Below, piece after piece: positions 22,623 through 30,468 of a stretch of 64,000 nt of DNA (position 1 is its first letter; the number at the start of each line of letters is the position of its first letter). Source of the stretch: Cupriavidus alkaliphilus (lineage in GTDB: Bacteria > Pseudomonadota > Gammaproteobacteria > Burkholderiales > Burkholderiaceae); NCBI RefSeq assembly GCF_900094595.1, contig NZ_FMAD01000002.1, positions 496,001 through 560,000 of the forward strand, written 5' to 3'. The notes beneath the pieces are model-generated. The model ran no database searches. It saw nothing but the letters and a program-made list of their open reading frames with translations, and had not been told where the DNA came from. The translations under genes and the position numbers were made by a program.

Positions 22623-23745
22623 CGCGCCGGCGCGCGTGAGCGAGCTGGTCCAGGCCTGGCTCACGCCGGGCACGGCGCTGGGGCTGCTTGCGCTGTTCAC
22701 GCTGGTGACGTTGCTGCTGCTGAGCCTGGTGCCGCTGCTGGTGGCGCTGTTGCGGCCCGTGGTGCACTGGCTGGACCGCTGGCGCGTGTGGGGTGCCGGC
22801 GCGCTGTCGTCACGCGTGGCGGAGCGGCCGCGGCGGCTGGGCGCGCTTACGCTGCGCGTGCTCGAGCGCGACGTGGCCGAGCTGCTGCTGGTGCTGCTGG
22901 CCGGCGCCGTGCTGCTGGCCTGCGGCAGCGCGCTGTTCTGGCTGGCCGGCGAGGTCGCGGAGAATGCCGACGTGGTGCGCCTGGACCAGCAGGTGTACGC
23001 GGGCCTGCGCGCCTTGCGCAGCGACTGGCTCGACGTGGCGATGGTGGCCGTGACCGAGCTCGGCGGCGGTCGTATTTCCGTGGCGGTGGGCGTGGCGGTG
23101 TTCGCGTGGCTGTGCTGGCGCCGGGCCTGGATCGTGGCGCTGTACTGGGCCGCCGCGCTGCTCGGCGCGCGCGCCTGCGTGATGGCGCTCAAGCTGGGCA
23201 TGGCGCGCGTGCGTCCGGCCAGCATCTACAGCGGCCTGGAATCGTATTCCTTCCCCAGTGGCCACGCCACCAGCAGCATGGTCACGTATGGCTTCCTGGC
23301 CTTCCTGATGTGCCTGCGCCAGCCGTGGCGCGTGCGCATTCCGGTGCTGGCGCTGACCGTGGTGGCGGTGGCGGCGATCGGCGTGTCGCGGCTGTACCTG
23401 GGCATGCACTGGCTGTCCGACGTGGCCGCGGGCTATGCGCTCGGGCTGGCGTGGATCGCGCTGCTGGGCACCGCCTACCGCACGCTGCACGGGCCGGCGC
23501 CGCAGGGCTCGGTGGCGCCGTCGCGGCTCGGTGTGGTGGCGGCGGTTGCGGTGGTGGCGGCGTTCGGCTACGTGGCGTGGTTCCGGCTGCCGGATACGCT
23601 CGAGCGCTATCGCCAGGCCGGCGCTGCTACGCTGGCGTCGCAGCCGCGCCAGCCTCTGGTGCTGGCGGCAGGCGCGACACCAGCAGCTGGTCGATCTTGT
23701 GATGGTCGATGTCCAGCACTTCGAAGCGATAGCCCGCCACGGTGA
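22615..23745 (+). CDS. PAP2-family membrane phosphatase
   Basis: An integral membrane lipid or pyrophosphate phosphatase of 376 residues, such as undecaprenyl-PP or phosphatidate phosphatase types. All three active-site blocks are visible: KLGMARVRP, PSGHATSS and SRLYLGMHWLSD. Six or more hydrophobic helices flank them. The GTG start overlaps the upstream HD gene by 8 bases. The last 40 or so codons run into the convergent CorC-like gene (119-bp overlap), and that tail looks non-conserved, as if an earlier stop had been lost. The substrate cannot be told from sequence. Confidence 0.88.
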   Translation: MTDAPARVSELVQAWLTPGTALGLLALFTLVTLLLLSLVPLLVALLRPVVHWLDRWRVWGAGALSSRVAERPRRLGALTLRVLERDVAELLLVLLAGAVLLACGSALFWLAGEVAENADVVRLDQQVYAGLRALRSDWLDVAMVAVTELGGGRISVAVGVAVFAWLCWRRAWIVALYWAAALLGARACVMALKLGMARVRPASIYSGLESYSFPSGHATSSMVTYGFLAFLMCLRQPWRVRIPVLALTVVAVAAIGVSRLYLGMHWLSDVAAGYALGLAWIALLGTAYRTLHGPAPQGSVAPSRLGVVAAVAVVAAFGYVAWFRLPDTLERYRQAGAATLASQPRQPLVLAAGATPAAGRSCDGRCPALRSDSPPR

Positions 23746-24946
23746 TCGACTCGGACTTCTTCGGGATGCGCTTGAGCGCATAGATCACCAGTCCGGCCGC
23801 GGTATCGACGTAGTCCTCGCCGGGCAGGGTGTCGAGCTCCAGCGCCTTCTTCAGGTCGACCAGCGGCGTCAGGCCATCGACCAGCCACGAGCTGTCGTCG
23901 CGCCGCACGATCTGCTCGTCTTCGCTCGAATAGAGAATGTCGCCCATCAGCGCGCCGACGATGTCGTCCAGCGTGACGATGCCCACCACCAGCCCGTACT
24001 CGTTCATGACCACGGCAAAGCTCTGGTGCATCTCGCGGAAGCGCGTCAGCGACTCGGACAGGGTCAGCGTGTCGGGAATCACCAGCACGTTCTTGTCGTG
24101 GTAGCGGCCGATATTGCCCATCACCGCGGCGCTTTCATCGGCCAGCAGCAGCTGCAGGATGTCCTTGGAATCGATATAGCCCTGCACGTCGTCCAGGTCG
24201 TGCCCGCACACCGGGTATTGTGCGTGCGGCTGGTTGACCAGCTTGCGGCGCACGCTGTCGGCGGGCTCGTCCAGGCTCAGGTAGACCACCTCGTCGCGCG
24301 GCGTCATGATCGCGGTGATGCCCTTGAAGTCGAGTTCGAACACGTTCTCGATCAGGTGCAGCTCATGCTTGTGCAGCACGCCGGCCTCGGCGCCGGCATC
24401 GACCATCGCGGCGATGTCCTCGGTGGTGATCTGGTCCACCGGCTTGGTCGGCAGTCGCAGCAGCCGCAGCATGGCATCGGCGGCGGCGTTGAAGACCCAC
24501 ACCAGCGGCCTGAGCACGCGCAGCAGCGTCAGCATCGGGTCGATCACGGCCAGCGCGCAGGCCTCGGGAAAGGTCATGGCGATGCGCTTGGGGATCAGGT
24601 CGGCGAACTGGATGAACAGCAGCGTCACGATCAGGAACGAGCCGATATTCGCGGCGCGCTGCGCGTGCACCACCTGCATGTAGGGCGATAGCGCTTCGAG
24701 CAGCAGGTCGGACACATGTTTCTCGCCCAGGATACCGGCCAGGATGGCGACGCTGTTGACCCCGATCTGCACGATGGTGAAGAAATTCCCGGGCTCTTCC
24801 TTGAGCAGCAGCACGCGCGTGGCGCGGCCGTCGCCGCGTTCGGACAGCACCTGCAACTTGGTGCGGCGGGCAGCGGTCAGCGCGATCTCGGAGATCGAGA
24901 AAAAGGCGCTGACAAGGACGAGCAGGATCAGGGTCAGGACGAACAT
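23627..24946 (-). CDS. CNNM/CorC-HlyC family transporter-like protein
   Basis: A 439-residue membrane protein of the 'hemolysin C/CorC' group, linked to Mg2+/Co2+ efflux or sodium-magnesium exchange. An N-terminal DUF21/CNNM membrane domain (about 1-190) is followed by a CBS pair (about 200-330, with IMTPRDEVVYLS and VVMNEYGLVVGIVTLDDIVGAL) and a C-terminal CorC_HlyC domain that binds no known ligand (DTAAGLVIYALKRIPKKSES, FEVLDIDHHKIDQLLV). Its 3' end overlaps the tail of the PAP2 gene on the other strand. Confidence 0.93.
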   Translation of the reverse strand: MFVLTLILLVLVSAFFSISEIALTAARRTKLQVLSERGDGRATRVLLLKEEPGNFFTIVQIGVNSVAILAGILGEKHVSDLLLEALSPYMQVVHAQRAANIGSFLIVTLLFIQFADLIPKRIAMTFPEACALAVIDPMLTLLRVLRPLVWVFNAAADAMLRLLRLPTKPVDQITTEDIAAMVDAGAEAGVLHKHELHLIENVFELDFKGITAIMTPRDEVVYLSLDEPADSVRRKLVNQPHAQYPVCGHDLDDVQGYIDSKDILQLLLADESAAVMGNIGRYHDKNVLVIPDTLTLSESLTRFREMHQSFAVVMNEYGLVVGIVTLDDIVGALMGDILYSSEDEQIVRRDDSSWLVDGLTPLVDLKKALELDTLPGEDYVDTAAGLVIYALKRIPKKSESITVAGYRFEVLDIDHHKIDQLLVSRLPPAPEAGAAATPA

Positions 24947-25029
24947 AGGCAGGGTTGCGCTGGCAGGTTGTGCCTGCAGGCGGCTTGATGATGGTGCACG
25001 GCGCGCGCGGCTGTCAATCTGTGCTCCCG

Positions 25030-25995
25030 TCAGTCGCGGCGTCTGGCGGGGGCGGCGTCGAAGCTTGCCGTCGGCGCTTCCAGCCGCTGCGGCAGCGTTG
25101 CCGCCAGCGTCTCGGCGGCCTGCGCGAACTGGTCGCGCAGGTCGTCGGCCAGGCTTGAGCCGGCGCGGTGGCTGGCGCGCAGCATCTGGATCTCGAACGG
25201 CAGCACCGGCGCCACGTCATGCAGCGCGACGCGCTCCGCGCTGGCGCTGAGCGCGGTGTACTGGTCCAGCAGGGTCATGCCCAGGCCCGCGTCGACCAGC
25301 GCCAGCGCCAGCGAGTAGGTCTGCACCTCCAGCATCGAGCGCGGTTCCAGCGCGTGCCGCGCCAGGGTCTGGCGCACCAGCAGGCCGAGCGAGCTGTTGT
25401 CGTCATAGCCGATGAAGGCGCGCTCCATCAGCCGCTGCATCGGCACCATGCGGCGGCGCCCGCCGGCGGGCAGCGGTTGCGCGCGCGGCACCGCCAGCAG
25501 CATGCGGCCGCTCGCCACCGGCTCGCTCGAGATGGCCTCGTGCCGAGGCGGGGCGAAGGCAAAGCCCAGGTCGATCTGGTTGGCCAGCAGCGCGCCGACG
25601 ATCTCGTCGGTATGGTGCGTCAGCACCTGCACCTGGGTGTCGGGGTGGCGTGCGCAGAAGCTGCGCACCGCCGGCACCAGCAGCGGGTTGGCCAGGCTCG
25701 GCGTGGCGGCCACGCGCAGCCGGCCCGCACCCTTGTGGCGCAGGCTTTCCGAGACCCGGCGCACGCGTTCGATCTCGCCATATAGCCTTTCGACATCCCC
25801 ATACAGCGCGTTGGCCTCGGGCGTTGCCTGCAGCCGTCCGCGCACCCGCTCGAACAGCCGGAAGCCGAGCGAGGCCTCGGCATGCTGCAGCACGCGCGTG
25901 ACCACCGGCTGCGACACGTGCAGCAGGCGCGCGGCCTCGCTGACGGTGCCGGTCAGCATCACGGCGCGGAATACTTCGATCTGGCGCAGGCGCAT
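25030..25995 (-). CDS. LysR-family transcriptional regulator
   Basis: A 321-residue regulator with an N-terminal winged helix-turn-helix (residues about 1-60: MRLRQIEVFRAVMLTGTVSE, VSQPVVTRVLQHAE) and a LysR substrate-binding domain after residue 90. The chosen ATG gives the standard LysR length; the frame is open further upstream. It is divergent from the D-amino-acid dehydrogenase gene with 145 bases between, so it probably controls that gene in response to an amino acid, as is usual for LysR pairs (inference). The effector is unknown. Confidence 0.92.
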   Translation of the reverse strand: MRLRQIEVFRAVMLTGTVSEAARLLHVSQPVVTRVLQHAEASLGFRLFERVRGRLQATPEANALYGDVERLYGEIERVRRVSESLRHKGAGRLRVAATPSLANPLLVPAVRSFCARHPDTQVQVLTHHTDEIVGALLANQIDLGFAFAPPRHEAISSEPVASGRMLLAVPRAQPLPAGGRRRMVPMQRLMERAFIGYDDNSSLGLLVRQTLARHALEPRSMLEVQTYSLALALVDAGLGMTLLDQYTALSASAERVALHDVAPVLPFEIQMLRASHRAGSSLADDLRDQFAQAAETLAATLPQRLEAPTASFDAAPARRRD

Positions 25996-26140
25996 GGCGT
26001 CCGGGGCGTGGTGGAAAGGGCGTGGCAAGGCGGCGATTGGCGCCCATAGCCTGAAGACATATTCTGGCACGTATTCGCATTGGGCAAGCCGGCGCGCTTG
26101 CACTACGCTCTGCCTGATGGACACGAGCAAAGGAAAGGCA

Positions 26141-27424
26141 ATGCGGGTGGTGATCGTGGGCGCGGGCGTGGTGGGCATGACCACGGCATGGCGCCTGGCC
26201 GAGGATGGCCACCAGGTGACGGTGCTCGAGCGCCACGACGGCCCCGGCGAGGAAACCAGCTTTGCCAATGGCGGGCAGCTGAGCTACAGCTACGTGGCGC
26301 CGCTGGCGGGGCCGGGCGTGCTGGCCAAGGTGCCGGGCTGGCTGCTGCGGCGCGATTCGCCGATGCGCTTTCGCCCGGCGGCGGACCCGGCGCAGTGGCG
26401 CTGGCTGGCCGCCTTCATGTCCGCCTGCAACAGCGCCACCAGCGAGGCGACCACGCGCAAGCTGCTGCGGCTGGGCTTCTATTCGCGCGACCTGATGCAG
26501 GCCTTCGTGGCCCGGCACCAGCATGACGACGGCGGCGCCGGCTTCCATTTTGCGCGGCGCGGCAAGCTGGTGGTGCACCGCGACGCGGCGGCGTTTGATT
26601 CGGCCTGCCGGCTGCTGGACTACCAGGCCAGCCTGGGCTGCGAGCAGCAGGCGCTGGACCGCGATGCCTGCGTGGCGCTGGAGCCAGCGCTGGCCGGCAT
26701 CCGCGACGACATTGCCGGCGCGATCCATACCCCGAGCGAGGAGGTGGGCGACTGCCATCGCTTCTGCCTGTCGCTGGCACGGTTGCTGCAAGACGGCGCG
26801 TACGCGGGCGTGTCGATGCGCTTTGGCACCGTCGTGCAAGGGCTGGTGCAGCAGGGCGGGCGCGTCACCGGGGTGCGTACGCCGGCCGGGGTGGTGCCCG
26901 CCGACGTGGTGATCGTGTCGGGCGGCATCGGCAGCGTGCCGCTGCTGCGCCCCCTCGGGGTACGGCCGATGCTGTGGCCGCTCAAGGGCTACAGCATCAC
27001 GGTGCCGCTGGCCGGGGGCGCGCAGGCGCCGCATATCAGCGTGACGGATTTTGCCAACAAGATCGTTTATGCCCGGATCGGCAATACACTGCGGGTGGCA
27101 GGCATGGCCGACCTGGTGCGCGGCGGCACCCGCATCGATCCGGAACGGGTCGGCACGCTGGTGGCCCAGACCCGCGCGTTGTTTCCCGGCATCGTGCCGG
27201 ACCAGCCGCTGGCGCAGCTGCAGCCGTGGGCCGGGCTGCGACCGGCCACGCCGGATGGCCTGCCGCTGGTGGGACCGTCGCGGGTGTCGGGGCTGTGGCT
27301 CAACCTGGGCCACGGCGCGCTGGGGTTTACGCTTGCGATGGGCAGTGCCGGCCTGCTGGCCGACCGCCTGGCGGGGCGCCGTCCCGCCATCGACGCAGAG
27401 GATTTCGACGCCGCGCGCGCCTAG
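26141..27424 (+). CDS. FAD-dependent D-amino acid dehydrogenase (DadA family)
   Basis: Oxidatively deaminates D-amino acids to 2-oxo acids, passing electrons to the respiratory chain at the inner membrane. The 427-residue protein has the dinucleotide motif GAGVVG at residues 7-12, followed by VTVLER, and typical DadA/glycine-oxidase blocks such as FANGGQLSYSYVAPLAGPGV and the C-terminal PWAGLRPATPDGLPLVG and GHGALGFTLAMGS. The start follows AAAGGAAAGGC. It is divergent from a LysR regulator and upstream of a GltI-type binding protein. No alanine racemase (dadX) is adjacent, so the substrate is uncertain. Confidence 0.9.
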   Translation: MRVVIVGAGVVGMTTAWRLAEDGHQVTVLERHDGPGEETSFANGGQLSYSYVAPLAGPGVLAKVPGWLLRRDSPMRFRPAADPAQWRWLAAFMSACNSATSEATTRKLLRLGFYSRDLMQAFVARHQHDDGGAGFHFARRGKLVVHRDAAAFDSACRLLDYQASLGCEQQALDRDACVALEPALAGIRDDIAGAIHTPSEEVGDCHRFCLSLARLLQDGAYAGVSMRFGTVVQGLVQQGGRVTGVRTPAGVVPADVVIVSGGIGSVPLLRPLGVRPMLWPLKGYSITVPLAGGAQAPHISVTDFANKIVYARIGNTLRVAGMADLVRGGTRIDPERVGTLVAQTRALFPGIVPDQPLAQLQPWAGLRPATPDGLPLVGPSRVSGLWLNLGHGALGFTLAMGSAGLLADRLAGRRPAIDAEDFDAARA

Positions 27425-27529
27425 CGCCGCGGCCGAGCATGGGTTGTTGCCGTACCGGTAAGTCCGCAGTACCTGAAGCTGTCCATAAAACATGCCTCGA
27501 TGACCAAGCCCCACTACAAGGAGCGCCAC

Positions 27530-28441
27530 ATGCAAACGCTGCACCCCCACCGATCCGCCACCCGCCGCGCACTTGCGGCAGCCACGCTGCTGCTGGCCGC
27601 CGGCGCCGCCCATGCTGCCGACGGCGACACGCTGAAGAAGATCAAGGACAGCGGCGTGATCTCGCTCGGCTATCGCGAATCGTCGATCCCGTTCTCGTAC
27701 ACCGACGGCAAGGAGGTCATGGGCTACTCGCATGAGATCCTGCTGCAGATCGTCGACAAGGTGAAAAGCGAGCTGAAGATGCCCAACCTGCAGGTGCGCC
27801 TGACGCCGATCACCTCGCAGAACCGGATCCCGCTGGTGCAGAACGGCACCATCGACATCGAATGCGGCAGCACCACCAACAACCTCGAGCGCCAGAAGCA
27901 GGTCGCGTTCTCCAACAGCCTGTTCGTCTACGGCATCAAGATGCTGACCAAGAAGGATTCAGGCGTGAAGGAGTTTGCCGACCTGAAGGACCGCAACGTG
28001 GTCACCACGGCAGGCACCACCGGCGAGCGCCTGCTGGTGAAGATGAACGGCGAGAAGGCCATGAACATGAACCTGATCAGCACCAAGGACCACGGCCAGT
28101 CCTTCCTGATCCTGGAAACCGGCCGTGCCGCGGCGTTCGTGATGGATGAGCCGCTGCTGTACGGCGAGCGCACCAAGGCCAAGAACGCCGCCGAATGGGT
28201 GGTGGTGGGCGCGCCGCTGCAGACCGAGAACTACGCCTGCATGTTCCGCAAGGACGATCCCTCGTTCAAGAAGCTGGCCGACGGCGTGATCGCCGACCTG
28301 CAGACCAGCGGCCGTGCCGAGAAGCTGTACAACAAGTGGTTCATGACGCCGATCCCGCCGCGCGGCATCAACATGAACTACCCGCTGTCGGCCGACATGA
28401 AGGCGCTGTTCGCGGCGCCCAACGACAAGGCCTATCAGTAA
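27530..28441 (+). CDS. gltI: Glutamate/aspartate ABC transporter substrate-binding protein (GltI-like)
   Basis: The periplasmic receptor for glutamate/aspartate uptake. The 303-residue precursor has a signal peptide ending AAGAAHA. The sequence is strikingly GltI-like: ITSQNRIPLVQNGTIDIECG, STTNNLERQKQVAFSNSLF, KDHGQSFLILETGRAAAF and the tail INMNYPLSADMKALF. The start follows AAGGAGCGCC. No gltJKL permease or ATPase genes follow, so it must work with components coded elsewhere or compete for them. It lies 105 bases after the D-amino-acid dehydrogenase gene on the same strand. Confidence 0.9.
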   Translation: MQTLHPHRSATRRALAAATLLLAAGAAHAADGDTLKKIKDSGVISLGYRESSIPFSYTDGKEVMGYSHEILLQIVDKVKSELKMPNLQVRLTPITSQNRIPLVQNGTIDIECGSTTNNLERQKQVAFSNSLFVYGIKMLTKKDSGVKEFADLKDRNVVTTAGTTGERLLVKMNGEKAMNMNLISTKDHGQSFLILETGRAAAFVMDEPLLYGERTKAKNAAEWVVVGAPLQTENYACMFRKDDPSFKKLADGVIADLQTSGRAEKLYNKWFMTPIPPRGINMNYPLSADMKALFAAPNDKAYQ

Positions 28442-28634
28442 GACAGGGGGCTGGCGGGGGCGCAACCGGGCCTCGCGGTTATTTAGCCATGATGAATCGA
28501 TATTTAGCATTCGATAGTGTTTGCGGTAGTGTTGAGCCCGATATAGGCTCATAGCAGCACAACAGCCGGCGGCCCTCCAAAAGAGGCCAGCCGGCGCTGC
28601 CTCACACTGCTTATCCGCATCGACTGGAGAACAT

Positions 28635-29456
28635 ATGCGATCGCTTCGTACTGGCTGGTTCAAATCCCTGCTGGCCGCTTCCCTGGTGGCCGGCGCCGGC
28701 CTGGCGGCCACCGCGGCCCATGCCGCCGACCTGCTCGACACCGTCAAGCAGGCCGGCGTGCTGAAGATCGGGCTGGAGGGCACCTATCCTCCGTTCGGCT
28801 TCCGTGGCGCAAAGAACGAGCTGGAAGGCTTCGACGTCGACGTGGCGCGGGCGGTGGCGGCCAAGCTCGGCGTCAAGCCGGAGTTCGTCACCACCGAATG
28901 GAGCGGCATCATCGCCGGCCTGCAGGCGGGCAAGTTCGACGTCATCGTCAACCAGGTCAACGTCACGCCGCAGCGCCAGCAGGTGCTGGATTTCTCCACG
29001 CCCTACGTCTACTCGGATGCGCAGCTGATCCAGCGCAAGGATGACAAGCGCCAGTTCAAGTCGCTGGAAGACCTGAAGGGCCACAAGCTCGGCGTCAGCC
29101 TGGGCAGCAACTACAACGACCTGGCCAAGTCCGTGGCCGGCATCGAGGTCAAGACCTATCCCGGCGCACCCGAGTACCTGCGCGACCTGGCGGCGCAGCG
29201 CGTCGACGCCGCGCTGAACGACCGGCTGATGGTCGCGTATCTGGTCAAGACCGCCAACCTGCCGCTGCGGCCGGGCGCGATCGTGGCCGGTGCCACCACG
29301 CAGGTGGCGATCCCGTTCCGCAAGGACAACCCCAAGTTCGCGCAGGCGATCAACCACGCCCTGGAGGAACTGGGCAAGGACGGCACGCTCGGCAAGCTGT
29401 CGGTGAAGTGGTTCGGCACCGACGTGACCAAGCCAGCCGGCAAGCCGGTGAAGTAA
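28635..29456 (+). CDS. tcyJ: Cystine-type amino acid ABC transporter substrate-binding protein
   Basis: A periplasmic receptor of the polar amino acid family, 273 residues, most like E. coli FliY/TcyJ (cystine). It has a signal peptide ending TAAHA, then GLEGTYPPFGF, the IVNQVNVT block and the C-terminal LSVKWFGTDVTK. The start follows TGGAGAACAT. A permease of matching type follows on the same strand 105 bases later, with a terminator-like hairpin between. Cystine specificity is inference from similarity; a related polar amino acid is possible. Confidence 0.85.
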   Translation: MRSLRTGWFKSLLAASLVAGAGLAATAAHAADLLDTVKQAGVLKIGLEGTYPPFGFRGAKNELEGFDVDVARAVAAKLGVKPEFVTTEWSGIIAGLQAGKFDVIVNQVNVTPQRQQVLDFSTPYVYSDAQLIQRKDDKRQFKSLEDLKGHKLGVSLGSNYNDLAKSVAGIEVKTYPGAPEYLRDLAAQRVDAALNDRLMVAYLVKTANLPLRPGAIVAGATTQVAIPFRKDNPKFAQAINHALEELGKDGTLGKLSVKWFGTDVTKPAGKPVK

Positions 29457-29482
29457 GCCGGCCGGCAGGGCGTTATCATGTC

Positions 29483-29523
29483 GCGGCGCGGCGGCCTGCA
29501 CGGCTGCCGCGCCGCTTTGCTTT
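29483..29523 (+). terminator. Intercistronic terminator-like hairpin (attenuator)
   Basis: GCGGCGCGGC pairs perfectly with GCCGCGCCGC around a 13-base loop and is followed by TTTGCTTTGTGTCCTTT. It lies between the binding protein and its permease and could lower permease expression relative to the receptor. Confidence 0.6.
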
Positions 29524-29561
29524 GTGTCCTTTATTTCTGATTATTTTCGCGCCGCCACGCC

Positions 29562-30221
29562 ATGCCCGCTCTCCAGCTCGTCATCGACTCCCTGCCCGTG
29601 CTGCTGCAGGGCACGCTGCTGACCATCAAGTTCGCGTTGTGGTCGATGGTGTTCGGGCTGATGCTGGGCACCGTGGTGGCGCTGATGGGCATCAGCCATA
29701 GCCGTGCGCTCAAGGCAGTGGCGCGCAGCTACGTCAGCATCATGCGCGGCACGCCGCTGCTGGTGCAGATCTTCGTGGTCTACTACGGGCTGCCCGGCAT
29801 CGGCATCGCGCTGGAGCCGACGCCCGCCGGTGTGCTGACGCTGAGCCTGAACGTCGGCGCCTATTTGTCGGAGAGCATGCGCGGCGCCATCCTGGGCGTG
29901 GCGCGCGGGCAGTGGCTGGCCGCCTACAGCCTGGGCCTGACGCCGGCGCAGGCGCTGCGCTACGTGGTGGGCCCGCAGGCGCTGCGGCTGGCGGTGCCGA
30001 GCCTGTCGAACAGCCTGATCAGCCTGATCAAGGATACCTCGCTGGTATCGGTCATCACCGTCACCGAGCTGCTGCGCACCGCGCAGGAGGTGATCGCCGC
30101 CACCTACCAGCCGTTGCCGCTGTATTTGGCGGTGGCGGCGATCTACTGGGTGTTGAGCACGGGGTTGTCGGGGCTGCAGCACAGGCTGGAGCGCAGGCTG
30201 GCGCTGCCAGGGCGGCACTGA
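29562..30221 (+). CDS. tcyL: Amino acid ABC transporter permease (cystine type)
   Basis: An inner-membrane permease of 219 residues in the HisM/TcyL family. About five hydrophobic helices are visible, and the N-terminal SLPVLLQGTLLTIKFAL and MRGTPLLVQIFVVYYGLPG motifs are typical of polar amino acid permeases. The cytoplasmic EAA loop is in YSLGLTPAQALRYVVGPQAL. It pairs with the cystine-type receptor upstream. No ATPase gene follows; the next gene is on the other strand. The ATP-binding subunit must be supplied from elsewhere. The start lacks a clear Shine-Dalgarno. Confidence 0.9.
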   Translation: MPALQLVIDSLPVLLQGTLLTIKFALWSMVFGLMLGTVVALMGISHSRALKAVARSYVSIMRGTPLLVQIFVVYYGLPGIGIALEPTPAGVLTLSLNVGAYLSESMRGAILGVARGQWLAAYSLGLTPAQALRYVVGPQALRLAVPSLSNSLISLIKDTSLVSVITVTELLRTAQEVIAATYQPLPLYLAVAAIYWVLSTGLSGLQHRLERRLALPGRH

Positions 30222-30294
30222 GTCCTGCGGACAGGAAAGGGGAGAGCGGTGCCAGGCGCTCCCAAGCCGCCCGAACTGGCCTAAGCAAGGTGTT

Positions 30295-30333
30295 CTCCCT
30301 CTCCCCTCACGGGGAGAGGGTCGGGGTGAGGGG
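30295..30333 (+). repeat. REP-like GC-rich palindrome with GTGAGGGG tail, copy 1
   Basis: CTCCCTCTCCCC-TCAC-GGGGAGAGGG is followed by TCGGGGTGAGGGG. It is an inverted relative of the element at 30404, and the pair lies between the convergent permease and cyanophycin synthetase genes. The rest of the 247-base gap holds no gene that I can support. Confidence 0.75.
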
Positions 30334-30403
30334 TGGTCTAGCGAGGCACCACATCAATCGAAGCCCTCGGTTTTTTCCAGCACGCCGCCCGTTGAAGCGC
30401 CGG

Positions 30404-30443
30404 CCCTCACCCCCGCCCCTCTCCCGCAATCGGGAGAGGGGAG
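30404..30443 (-). repeat. REP-like GC-rich palindrome, copy 2 (inverted)
   Basis: Read on the minus strand it is CTCCCCTCTCCCG-ATTG-CGGGAGAGGGG followed by CGGGGGTGAGGG, matching copy 1 in inverted orientation 70 bases away. It lies 26 bases past the stop of the downstream cyanophycin synthetase. Confidence 0.75.
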
Positions 30444-30468
30444 CACCCCCTCGACATAGCGAAAGGCC

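Noticed and set aside
28481-28551. Operator or riboswitch before the cystine-type receptor (TATTTAGC repeats and the TGAGCC/GGCTCA stem)
   Set aside because: A near-repeat of ATTTAGC and a 6-bp stem are visible, but neither matches a known site or switch.
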